Origin: Pseudo-nitzschia pungens
Taxonomy: Eukaryota > Bacillariophyta > Bacillariophyceae > Bacillariales > Bacillariaceae
Length of the DNA: 64,000 bases
Direction of reading: 5' to 3'
Assembly: GCA_037355855.1 (NCBI GenBank)
Contig: CM074759.1
Coordinates: 7,750,001 to 7,814,000, forward strand
Both the position numbers and the translations under genes were made by a program. Shown piece by piece: positions 30,800 to 40,223 of this stretch (its first letter is position 1; each line of letters begins with the position of its first letter). Under the pieces are notes generated by a model. The model had not been told where the DNA came from. It made no database searches and saw only the letters and a program-made list of their open reading frames with translations.

Positions 30800-31581
30800 G
30801 AGACCGAAACCGTCTATCTAGACCTCTGCCAGGGTTTTTGGTTGCTGTTGTTGTTGTTGTTGTTGTTGTTGTCTTCTGCAAGCAGAATCGGAGCGAGAAT
30901 GATTGTTTCAGAGCTACCAGTATCGTCTATCCGATCGATGAACGGAAAGCATGTACATTATTAGTTTAATATTTCCGGTATGATATCCGTGGAAGCAACA
31001 TGCGGTGATCGGCTGCATTCTGCATTCCTCAGTTCTTTCGTATCGCCTCACCGTATGGTACATTACTGTACTAGTAGTACGGTAACCTTACTCGTAGTAG
31101 GAATAAAGTTACGAGTTTCATCCGTAAGGTCAAATTCCCAAAAACGTATTTGCAATCACAGCGCATGCAAGTTTGGAGAATTTGGGTTTTCCGCGCGAGT
31201 GATATGGTAAGGGAGATTGGGAGTTGAAGTGTGTGGTGTTGGTGTGTGCAAAAACTTTACAATGGGATTGCGGGTGTGACGCAGTGAGGAGGCTTCTCTG
31301 TTCTTTCCAAACCGTCTCGTATACAAGAAAGGAAAATTTTGACTCAATGGATTAAAACTAGAAATCCCGAGTTCAACAACAGGAAATTGAAACTCGTCTA
31401 CCGTATTACCGGTGCTGGTTAAGATCTTACTCGTACAAGGTACCGGTACGTTTGCGAGTAAGCTTACCAGCAGGTACTAGTAGTACCGTAAGGTAACTAG
31501 CACCTACGCAATCCTCTAACTTCTACTAGAGTAGTGGCAACTCTATCTCCAGGTACAACTCTATCTCCAGGTACTCCTATT
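30800..31581. other. Upstream spacer of trpAB
   Basis: No gene. A (TTG)n run at 30841-30870 lies just before trpAB. 31060-31540 is rich in TACCGGTAC, GTAACCTTAC and TACTAGTAGTAC words, as in the other host-gene spacers. Confidence 0.5.
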
Positions 31582-32331
31582 TGTAATGATATTGCTCGTC
31601 AGCAATAGGAGAGCATTGACAACAGGACAGCATGGAGTGCTGGCAAATAGTGAGACTACAGAGGATACTGTTTGAACGCTGTTGCATACACTTAGTAGTA
31701 GTAGTTAGTACTACTACTACTACAAGATACTCCCTTACTAGAGTTGGTAACCTTACAAAGGAATCGATCGATAGGAGGGCATGATGGAGCCCTTAGTTTA
31801 AAGGTGACAAGGCTCGGTGGATCCGTGACAGTTTGCTGTCTCGTATCATACAGCTCTGTAGGTCCAGTCGTGTAGCGTACGGAGTAGCATACAGAGCAGC
31901 GTACAGAGTAACCTTAGTAGCATTTACCGAGTGATTCAATCGTGTGCTATGCTAGCGTGCTAGCGTGCGAGTGCGCTCGCTAACTTGCTAGGTTGCTGGC
32001 GTGTTACTGAGGGGGCTGGGTATCTGGTTATAGTACTTATCGTAGACAATGACGACCATACCCCGATGGTATTGGATGGTAGCATACCCAGTAACTTATC
32101 TCGCATACAGTAGCAACGTTATCCCTGTAGCACTATGCCACAGTGCGCTAGCATCCAGCCTTAACCCTGTAGCACTATGCTACAGCGTGTGCTACGGGCA
32201 GTGCTATCAGACCCGGGTTCTTGTAACTGGAACAAACCGTACACGAGAACCCTGGTCACTTAGAGTTAGCACCCCATAGCACCTTGGAATAAGCCTGTTG
32301 CTAAGCATCTTGCTAAGCCTGTTGCTAAGCA

Positions 32332-32352
32332 TGTTGCTAAGCCTGTTGCTAA
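32332..32352. repeat. Target duplication of the deleted LINE, left
   Basis: 21 bases (TGTTGCTAAGCC...) repeated at 34379-34399. The host sequence is itself repetitive, so the length could be inflated. Confidence 0.65.
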
Positions 32353-33030
32353 TAATAATATACTTATTTAAGTAGGAAAATCCACCGAAGGTGGTTAAAA
32401 GCTACTCAGTCTGTAACCAGACTTTATCGTCGCCTCAATCGAAGAGAGGTTAGGCCCCAAGTTGTAGAACGACGCGCCGCCTCAACCATGGGGAATAGGC
32501 CCCAGGTTGTAAGGACGGCTATTTTGCAAACGAACCTTGGTAAGAAACAGGAAAAAAAAACGAACCAGTCCAGAGCACAACAGACACTGCTGTTGCAAAG
32601 CGTACAGGAAACGGGGTAACAAGAACGTGAAAGGGAAAGACACAAGCAAAACTGTCCCTCCAATGCTGGTGTGCAGCATCCGTAATGCTAGTGGTCAGCT
32701 GACACAAGCAAAACCCTGACTAGATACATGGTATCTGTAATGCTAGTGGTCAGTGTACAAAAGCAAAACTCCTCTCTGAATGCTGGATTGCAGCATCACC
32801 AGTAATGCGAGTAGTCATCCCCAAACACATCCCGAACCACATTCCTTACCACTGTATGGTACATAAAGTACAGTGCCTACTACCAAATTCAGAACAGCTG
32901 TCCTCCTGTTCGAACTTAGTAGTAGCCGGAAACACGTAGAGGCGGTGGAGCCTACTACCAAATTCAAATTCGTAACAGCTGGCCTTCTGTTCGAACTTGA
33001 ACTTGCTCTCCTGTAGTAGCTTGGAAACAG

Positions 33031-33840
33031 GGCCTTTAAGTGAAAACACTTATGGACCATCAGGGCTGTAGGCTTGAAAACAGGTCTCTGCTGTACTGTG
33101 AACTGGAGGGGTATATGTAGGTGGTGGTGCGTTAAGTAACATGTACTTAGCAGCTTTGGGGCTTGGGTCATAAAAACAGTAGGTCCATAATCAAAAACAA
33201 TTATGGACTATCAGGGCAGTAGACTTGAAAACAGATGACAGTTGAAGTGTGCATCTGAGAGGGTTATGTAGGTAGGAGAGCCTTAAGCAAGCTGTACTTA
33301 GCGGCTTTGGGGCTTGGGTCAGGAAATAGTAGGACCTTAAGTGAGAACACTTATGGTCCAGCAGGGCAGTAGACTTGAAAACAGATGACAGTTGAAGTGT
33401 GCATCTGAGAGGTATATGTAGGTAGGAGAGCCTTAAGCAGGCTGTACTTAGCGGCTTTGGGGCTTGGGTAAGGAAACAGTAGGACCATAAGCGAAAACAC
33501 TTATGGTCCATCAGGGCAGTAGACTTGAAAACAGATGACAGTTGAAGAATGCATCTGAGAGGTATATGTAGGTAGGGGAGCCTTAAGCAAACTGTACTTA
33601 GTGGCTTTAGGGCTTGGGTCAGGAAACAGTAGGACCATAAGCGAAAACACTTAGGGTCCATCAGGGCAGTAGACTTGGAAACAGATGACATTTATACAGT
33701 ACACCTGAGAGGGTTATGTAGGTGGTGGAGCCTTAAGCAAACTGTACTTAGCGGCTTTGGGGCTTGGGTCAAGAAACAGTAGGACCATAAGTGAAAACAC
33801 TTAGGGTCCAGCAGGGCAATGGACTTGAAAACAGATGACA
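33031..33840 (-). repeat. 150-bp tandem units, each with a hairpin
   Basis: Hairpins recur at a spacing of 150 bases (33182, 33331, 33481, 33631, 33781; a weaker one at 33031). The stem is GGACCATAAG/CTTATGGTCC around an A-rich loop. In the 33182 copy the inner pairs are changed on both sides (ATAAT/ATTAT). Each unit also carries GTAGACTTGAAAACAGATG. The autonomous LINE has related but shorter units in its 5' UTR. Confidence 0.85.
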
Positions 33841-33951
33841 GAATTTCTTTTTTTTAAAAAAAAGATTCCTACAGTGGAAGGGGCTGTTCGTGAACTTCGA
33901 CTTGAAAAGACTTAAGAGGACTCAGCAAGGAACTTCGAAGAATGTAGAACA

Positions 33952-34015
33952 TTAAGTGAGAATCACTTAAGCAGCTTGGAAACAGTGTAGAACATTAAGT
34001 ATAAGATATACTTAA
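33952..34015 (-). promoter_or_regulatory. Two perfect TTAAG hairpins in the LINE-derived 5' UTR
   Basis: TTAAGTGA/TCACTTAA with loop GAA at 33952-33970, and TTAAGTATA/TATACTTAA with loop AGA at 33995-34015. The matching position of the full-length LINE (10932-10950) has TTAAGTG/CACTTAA. The stems differ in sequence but keep pairing. Confidence 0.65.
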
Positions 34016-34378
34016 GGGCCTTGGAATGGAGCTGGGAAACAGATCGAAGCAGAAATACAACGTTGTTGTCGGTTTTGCTGTACGGTAGAATCTGTACTGG
34101 AAGTGCTGTAGAAAATTATGTGTCGGTTTGCTGCTGCTGCTGCTGCTCGATCGGCCGAGTGGTGAATTGGCAACCAAAGCAACCAAACGAAGCATCCAGC
34201 AACTGAACCGATAGCAGAAACGAAGAGCGCAGGTCTTGGTTAATACATGTAGGTCCTGGGGTTGTGATTGGGGGTGTATAAGGGAGCGAGATATCGCATG
34301 GTAAAGTTGTGTAGAAATCTACGTATTTTTAGTACTGGAACATCGGAACGTCGGACAAAATGCGCTTCGCGCAAATTG

Positions 34379-34399
34379 TGTTGCTAAGCCTGTTGCTAA
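34379..34399. repeat. Target duplication of the deleted LINE, right
   Basis: Exact copy of 32332-32352. Confidence 0.65.
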
Positions 34400-34559
34400 G
34401 CATCTTGCTAAGCATCTTGCTTAGCATACAGCCTAGCACCTTGTAGACAGTTACTGGAGGCTAATACCTGTAGCCCCACCACCAGTACAGCAGTTCCCTA
34501 GTACACAGGAGTCTTAGCATGATAGTAGCATCCTGGATATCTTTGAATATTAGAAAAAC

Positions 34560-35771
34560 AAGTCACTAATATCAAGTATGACAATTGCAATGCAAGAAGG
34601 TCTCATAGCAAGGATAACATGTCATGCTAGAAAGGAAAGCAAAGAAGTTTTCATTTGAAAACAAATGCTGCTGGAAGAGAAAGCATTCTGACCATGAGAT
34701 CTCCTCAAGAAGCACCAGCACCAGCACCAGCACTCACCACCACCACCAGGCAGGATTCTTGTTCTTCTTGTTGTTGTTTACTAAAAAAATACCAATCCTC
34801 TGTAGTGCTACTACTACTACTACGACTAGTTCACAACAATAGTTCTAGTAGGACCTGCATTTCATCCTAAAGAAAAAAAGATACAGCATTTATTTGTACT
34901 ACTACTACTACTAGTAACCTTACTGCGATTATCCCCCACCTGTAGTATTACTAGTACTACTAGTAGTACTACTTGTGGTAGTACTAGTAGTCGCAATCAG
35001 CAATCGCAACAACAAGAAGGCTCTGCTGCTGCTACTACTACTACTAGCAGTAGTACTAGTAGTAGTACTACTACTATGCGAACATGCTCCTTGGAATTGT
35101 GCAAAACGACTTCTCGAAGAGGAGCTGCAGGAAGAAATTATTCCGTCCGAGATGAGAAAGAAGATACTGCTGCTCAACCTACCACCACGTCCTAGTAGTG
35201 CTGCTGGTAAGATAACACCGATACAACGATAAACGACAGACGACACACCGGTTCCGAAGAAGCAACACTGCCACGGTGACGAAGATTTGCTGGAACCTAA
35301 AGGCGGCATTTCTTTGTTGTACGGTATGATGCTGGTGATGGTCGACAATGCCGTTGGAGATGAATCACGAAGAATATTTCGGGGTTTTGTTCTAGTACTA
35401 CTAGTAAGCCTTACTATATCTGCACCGTACGTGCTGCACGCAATTGGAACCGCGACGACTATTTTGCGGACTTTTTTTCGTTTCGTTTTTCGTTCCGTTT
35501 GCTTCCCTAATATCCATCCTTGTAGCCCAGAGCCAACGTGCTCGTTCGTTGCTGGTAATGCAGCAATGCACACGGACAAGCGTTACGGTTTCTTCGGTGC
35601 CACACGAGAGGAGCAGCCCAAAGGAAAAGATCGCTTGTCTGGTTCGGGTTGTTGCGGGACTCCATGGCGTACCAAAGTGCTGTACCGTAATAGTTATCAT
35701 CCCATCATTAGCAGCAGTAGTAGCACACCAGCAGTACAGCGCTGTCGTACTACTACTACTAGTAGTGATTG
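34560..35771. other. CTA/TAC trinucleotide-rich spacer
   Basis: Runs of ACTACTACTAG and TAGTAGTAC (34805-35070, 35395-35410, 35710-35770) dominate. ORFs on both strands over 34929-35931 consist mainly of Ser/Thr/Leu runs from the repeats and overlap each other; none shows a recognisable domain. Probably the 3' flank of the DUF3082 gene. Confidence 0.5.
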
Positions 35772-36737
35772 TTATTTTTTCTTGCCTCCACCCCGTCGTC
35801 CCGGTTTCTTGTTCATCATGAGGTCCATCATGTTGCCCAGATCAACGGTTTCTTTTTTCGACGCCGCCGCCGACGACGACTTGTTGTTCTTGATGGGGGT
35901 CGGATCCAGTTCTCCCGTCGCGACCCCGTAGGCCACACGGATGCCCATGCCAAAGATCCCGAGTCCCGTCACGCCAAAAAAGCCGCTGGCCAGCGAGATC
36001 ATTCCCATGACCACGTTGCGAAAGACCTGGGCCGTCCGCAGGACAAAGTAGACCTCCGTCTCGGGCGGGTGCGACGCAAAGAATCCCCCCAGCTTGTTGG
36101 TGACGACCCACAGCGCCCCCGCGACGCCAAAGGCAAAAAACGATCCCAGAATGGCCACCACCGGGTTGACCCCGTTGAGGTCGCGGGCCTCGGCGATGGC
36201 CGCCTGGATCTCGGCGTCGGTCTTGCGGGCGCGGCCGTAGCCGTCGACCAGACCCATTTTCTTGCCCCTGGAGCCGAACCGCTCGGTTTGTTCGGCCTCC
36301 CGGAGCTCGGCCATGAGGCGCTCGTTGATGGTGTTGGTGGCGGCCGTGGTGGTGCTGCTGGTGCTGCTGCTTTTCGGTGCGGCGGCGGCCTCGGTCTCGT
36401 CGGATAGCTTGCTGCCGGAATCGCCATCACTCATGGTTGGTTCGCTGCTGTCGCTGCTGCTGCCGCTGCTGTCCGGCGAGGATTGGTGGAGTGCGCTCCC
36501 GGTGGATGCAGGCGATCCGCATCCGGAGAAGATTCGCGCGCGAGTCATTGCATTCATCGAAGGTTCGTTCCGGGACAAGGACACCGACGGGGACACCCGG
36601 CTGCTCATGCCGGCGGTGTGAAAGGCCTCGATGCCCGGCAGGAGGGGGGCGACGAGCACGACCAGGAGGGAGCGCAAGTACTTGTACCCGTACCCGTACC
36701 CGTACCCGTAGTTGGTCCTAGTGGATGAATACAGCAT
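35772..36737 (-). CDS. DUF3082-family plastid membrane protein
   Basis: 321 residues from ATG 36737. A Tyr/Gly-Tyr-Gly repeat leads into a hydrophobic signal (LRSLLVVLVAPLLPGIEAF), whose Glu-Ala-Phe end fits a plastid-targeting cleavage context. A Ser-rich region follows. The conserved part begins near 150: DAEIQAAIAEARDLNGVNPVVAILGSFF..., the DUF3082 signature, with two or three TM segments (NPVVAILGSFFAFGVAGALWV and VVMGMISLASGFFGVTGLGIFG). The C-terminus is basic (KKPGRRGGGKKK). DUF3082 proteins occur in cyanobacteria and plastids; function unknown. Confidence 0.82.
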   Translation of the reverse strand: MLYSSTRTNYGYGYGYGYKYLRSLLVVLVAPLLPGIEAFHTAGMSSRVSPSVSLSRNEPSMNAMTRARIFSGCGSPASTGSALHQSSPDSSGSSSDSSEPTMSDGDSGSKLSDETEAAAAPKSSSTSSTTTAATNTINERLMAELREAEQTERFGSRGKKMGLVDGYGRARKTDAEIQAAIAEARDLNGVNPVVAILGSFFAFGVAGALWVVTNKLGGFFASHPPETEVYFVLRTAQVFRNVVMGMISLASGFFGVTGLGIFGMGIRVAYGVATGELDPTPIKNNKSSSAAASKKETVDLGNMMDLMMNKKPGRRGGGKKK

Positions 36738-36739
36738 CG

Positions 36740-38110
36740 TTTGTTGTCGGCGGTCTGCTCTTTCGTGATCGGGATCTACTAGTAGATCGGCCTTGGTCGG
36801 TCGATGCTTCTTTCGTTGCGGGACCGTCGTTTTTGTTCGTTTCGCTTTTCGTTGGAAGATGATGTTGCCGACACAATGAGAGCGGTTACAAGTAAGTTAC
36901 CGGTAACCTTGCATGTACGGGTACCGGTAGTAAACTTTACTTGTTCAAGTGAAAGCACTAAGGGTAAACCTTGAACCTTACGGGTACGAGTACTCTTAGT
37001 GGTTCGTTGTTGACAAAACGCAGTCGTTGACAGAAAGTATGTCATCAATCAACATCATCATCTCATCTCAACATCAACTTCGTAGACTACCGGTAACCTT
37101 ACCGGTAACCTTACCGGTACACGTAAGTTACCAGATTACCAGACAGTTTACCAACACCGTACAAGTAAGTCACGTTGTGTACGTAAGGTTACGTATTTTG
37201 ATCGATTCGATCGAACAAAATAGTGAAACGCGATCAAATCAAAATGCCTGTACTGCGTACGGTACCGTACGCAGAACTACCTGCTCAGTGCGCCGAAAAT
37301 CGAGCATGATGATTGGAAGAAGTAACTTAGCTAGTAGTACGACGAGCGAGTACGGTACCAGCCATGGCCTCTAGTAGTGAGACGCTGAAGATGGTCCAGT
37401 TGTGTGGCGAAGCCATGTAGTTTGGCTGTCTATTTCATGAGCGTCATGAGCCGGTCCGTGTGCTGGTCTTTGAAGGAGGTGGTGGACTCCACCACCACCA
37501 CTTTCTTTTTGCAGGCAGGGCTTCGCAGATACTACTACTACTAGTAGTAGCATATGTGCTGCATTGTAGTACTAAGAAGGCCTCTTGCGTCCTCACCAGC
37601 ATTGCAATATAGTTTGATGCGGGCGCTCACTGCTGAGTTGTATCCCTCTCTTGTGAGTGGGTAAGATTAGAGTCTTGCATTATTGGCCTGTGTTGTTGTT
37701 CTTGTCATACTAGTACGTCTGATAACTGTCACGCGACCCAACGCGACCCAACGCGACCCAACGCGACCCAACGCGACCCAACGCGACCTACGGTATTTTG
37801 AAAAAAAGCATGCCTGAATTATGCCAAGCGCAACCATGCTACCCTCTTACAGTATGCTACCTGGTGGTTTGTTCCTTTAAACCCCTATGATCCTATGATC
37901 CTACGATCCTACGATCCTACGATCCTACGATCCTACAATCCTACGATCCTACGATCTAAGCCCGTGGTTTGTTCCTTTCAACCCCTATTATGACCCCTGC
38001 TTTCAACGCCCCCTACGATCCTACCTTACGACCCTACGATCCAAGTCGGTGGGTTGTTCCTTTCAACGACCTCTACGATCCTGGTATGCTAAGATTACCA
38101 TACCTTGGTA
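36740..38110. other. Spacer with short tandem repeats
   Basis: 36890-37200 is rich in TACCGGTAACCTTACC words. 37735-37790 is an 11-base array (ACGCGACCCA core). 37885-37970 and 38000-38080 hold 10-base CTACGATCCT repeats. A MITE-like end GAAAAAAAGCATGCCTGA occurs at 37799. 38130-38200 recurs inverted at 49846-49920. No gene. Confidence 0.6.
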
Positions 38111-38323
38111 CCTTATTATTCTACCGATGGAGGTGCTGAGTGAATGAGCCAATCAAAAAATTCTATTTTTCAGTACAAACTGTACAGGAATATGAGTAGA
38201 AAAAAAAATTCGATCCTACCATCCTACCGGTATGATGACAATTGTCTCATTATTGAAGCCGGGCGGTGGTACGTCATTATGACAATATTGGTGTCGGCTC
38301 ATTATTTGGTATCTTTTACGTCA

Positions 38324-38961
38324 TTATCGTTTAGTGGCGGCGGAAGGAAAAATCGACGCATATGCGTTGATTTTTGAATATAATACTAACTTCTAAAGTA
38401 TTGACCCAACAAGAACAAGTAATGGCTCTTTAGAAAGCTCTCACTCTCCTCTTTCCATAGGTATATGGTTTGATATACTTCAGAGTGCTCTTGTTGTTGC
38501 AAATACTCAATGAAGTATACACATGAAATTTACTGTCGACGCATATGCGTCGATTTTTCGATATTCACATTTACTAGTAATGACTAGTTCGATTCAATCT
38601 CTATGCGTGTGTTTTTGGTGTGGTTTTTCTTCTTTTTTCAGAGAAAGAACCATCATCGACACACTGTCTTCTCATCTTTCCCGAATGGGTATGTGTTCTC
38701 ATTGTATCCAGATAGACGACGGTGTGATTATGAGGGTCGGATCCGATGGTGTCAAAGAATTACCAATGAAACACAGGAAAAGAAGCCAAATTCCGATGTC
38801 GGTTAGATTGTTTTTGGCGCACCATAATTTTTTTCCGAAATGGAGTAAAATAAGACTAGTTGGATTAATATTTAATTACAATTTGACTAATTGGACTGGA
38901 AAAAAATATGGGAAAATCAACTGTGGCACAGTAGGTATTTTCCGCCGCCACTAAACGATAA
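38324..38961. mobile_element. MITE with 22-bp TIRs
   Basis: TTATCGTTTAGTGGCGGCGG (22 bases with AA) at 38324-38345 is repeated inverted at 38940-38961. Inside are two copies of a CGACGCATATGCG palindrome (38351, 38535) in direct orientation around a segment (38385-38525) that recurs inverted at 54230-54390. A rearranged relative lies at 53852-54406. No transposase. Confidence 0.75.
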
Positions 38962-39452
38962 CAATATGGGTGTGAAACGAGCCGACCGGTTTTGCAAATC
39001 ACTGTATTATGCTCCTCGCTCACAAATCACTGTATTTTCACTGTGTTTCCTGGCAGAATCATTCTTTTTCTTCACAAGTCACTTTCTTCTTCAGGAATAA
39101 CGCAAATCACTGCTGTTTCGATTCACAATCCGACTTATTTTGAGCAGAGTTGCTTTATCGCACTCCGTCCCGAGAACGAGGAGAACCCCCACTGGTAGGC
39201 TCCTGGCTCATTGTACTTTAGTCCGAATAACATCCTTTTCTGGAAAAAGGAGGAATACCTACGGGTAGGACTTCAACAGGCTCTAGTTTTTTGTTTTCGT
39301 GACGTAGGAGTAAGAAGAGAACGGCAGTGTTCTTCATTTCCTTCTCCGCCGTACGACGATTCATAGATTCCAATCCGGTGAGTGATTCAAGCGGGTATGT
39401 AACCTGTGGTTGCTTTTGTTTTGGTGTCTTCCTGCCACGATCGGGTTGATTC

Positions 39453-39912
39453 AACCCTACGACTCATAGATTCCAAGCCCCGATTGATTCAACCCTACGA
39501 CTCATAGATTCCAAGCCCCGATCGATTCAACCCTACGACTCATAGATTCCAAGCCCCGATCGATTCAACCCTACGATTCATAGATTCCAAGCCCCGATCT
39601 ATTCAACCATACGATTCATCCCAAACCCCGGATCGATTCAACCCTACGATTCATCCCAAGCCCGGATCGATTCAACCCCACGATTCATTCATCCCAAACC
39701 CCGATCGATTCAACCCTACGATTCAACCCAAACCCCGGATCGATTCAACCCTACGATTCATCCCAAACGCCGGATCAATTCAACCCTATGATTCATCCCA
39801 AACCCCGGATCGATTCAACCCTACGATTCATCCCAAGCCCGGACCGATTCAACCCTACGATTCATCCCAAACCCCGGATCGATTCAACCCTACGATTCAT
39901 CCCAAGCCCGGC
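39453..39912. repeat. ~35-bp minisatellite (GATTCAACCCTACGATTC)
   Basis: About twelve units of GATTCAACCCTACGATTCAT followed by CCCAAACCCCGGATC variants. The first units are shorter with CATAGATTCCAAGCCCC. Non-coding. Confidence 0.88.
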
Positions 39913-39947
39913 ATGCGCTCAAATCTATTTAGTTCCGGAGGGCCCTG

Positions 39948-40183
39948 TGTAACACTTTCTAGTAGAAAATTGCAAGTACGGTAGTAAATTGTGAACCCAA
40001 AAATCAGATACCTTTTACGGAAAACTTCTGAAAATTTTGATTCGTGGAGCTTGTCAGGCATCAATGTTGAAGCTTACACAAATATTCGATTCCCTTACGA
40101 ATACGAAGTATTTGATTAGGCATATATCATCATCTGGGATTCGATGATTATTCAGGAGTCGTTAGTAGCAGTAAACTGTTACA
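39948..40183 (-). repeat. Diverged solo copia LTR
   Basis: Begins TGTAACACTTTCTAGTAG and ends AACTGTTACA. It aligns with the LTR at 17607-17929 in the same orientation, best at GATTAGGCATATATC...ATCTGGGA. No internal region follows. A target duplication is not clear. Confidence 0.5.
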
Positions 40184-40223
40184 CCTTTCAATACATTGAG
40201 CTACACAAAGGTTTTTACCTGCC

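Larger units (their letters stand above)
32353..34378 (-). mobile_element. Internally deleted, non-autonomous LINE derivative
   Basis: Only the two ends of the LINE at 190-11375 are present. Bases 32353-32535 match its tail, twin hairpins and 3' UTR (with a ~50-base local duplication at 32427-32518), and about 33900-34378 match the 5' end, including the terminal GCGC hairpin. ORF1 and ORF2 are missing. The centre contains unique sequence with ATGCTAGTGGTCAG repeats (32660-32830) and six 150-base units (33031-33840). Because the 5' end is intact, this is a deletion derivative and not a 5'-truncated copy. Mobilisation by the autonomous relative is inferred. Confidence 0.82.
31582..34547 (+). 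repeat. Long LTR, solo, interrupted by a LINE derivative
   Basis: Starts TGTAATGATATTGC and ends about CTTGGATATC-CTTTGAA equivalent. Without the insert (32353-34399) it is about 920 bases and aligns along its length with the LTR at 56371-57363, and in part with 54410-54924. A TATT is repeated at 31578-31581 and 34548-34551, consistent with a 4-bp target duplication. Contains GCCTGTTGCTAA tandem repeats, which are where the LINE inserted. Confidence 0.7.

Noticed and set aside
33031..33840. CRISPR-like regular repeats
   Set aside because: Units are contiguous 150-bp tandem copies with no unique spacers, in a eukaryotic retroelement UTR; no cas genes.
34929..35931. Two opposing ORFs of about 215 codons
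   Set aside because: Built from CTA/TAC repeats; each weakens the other; no domain.
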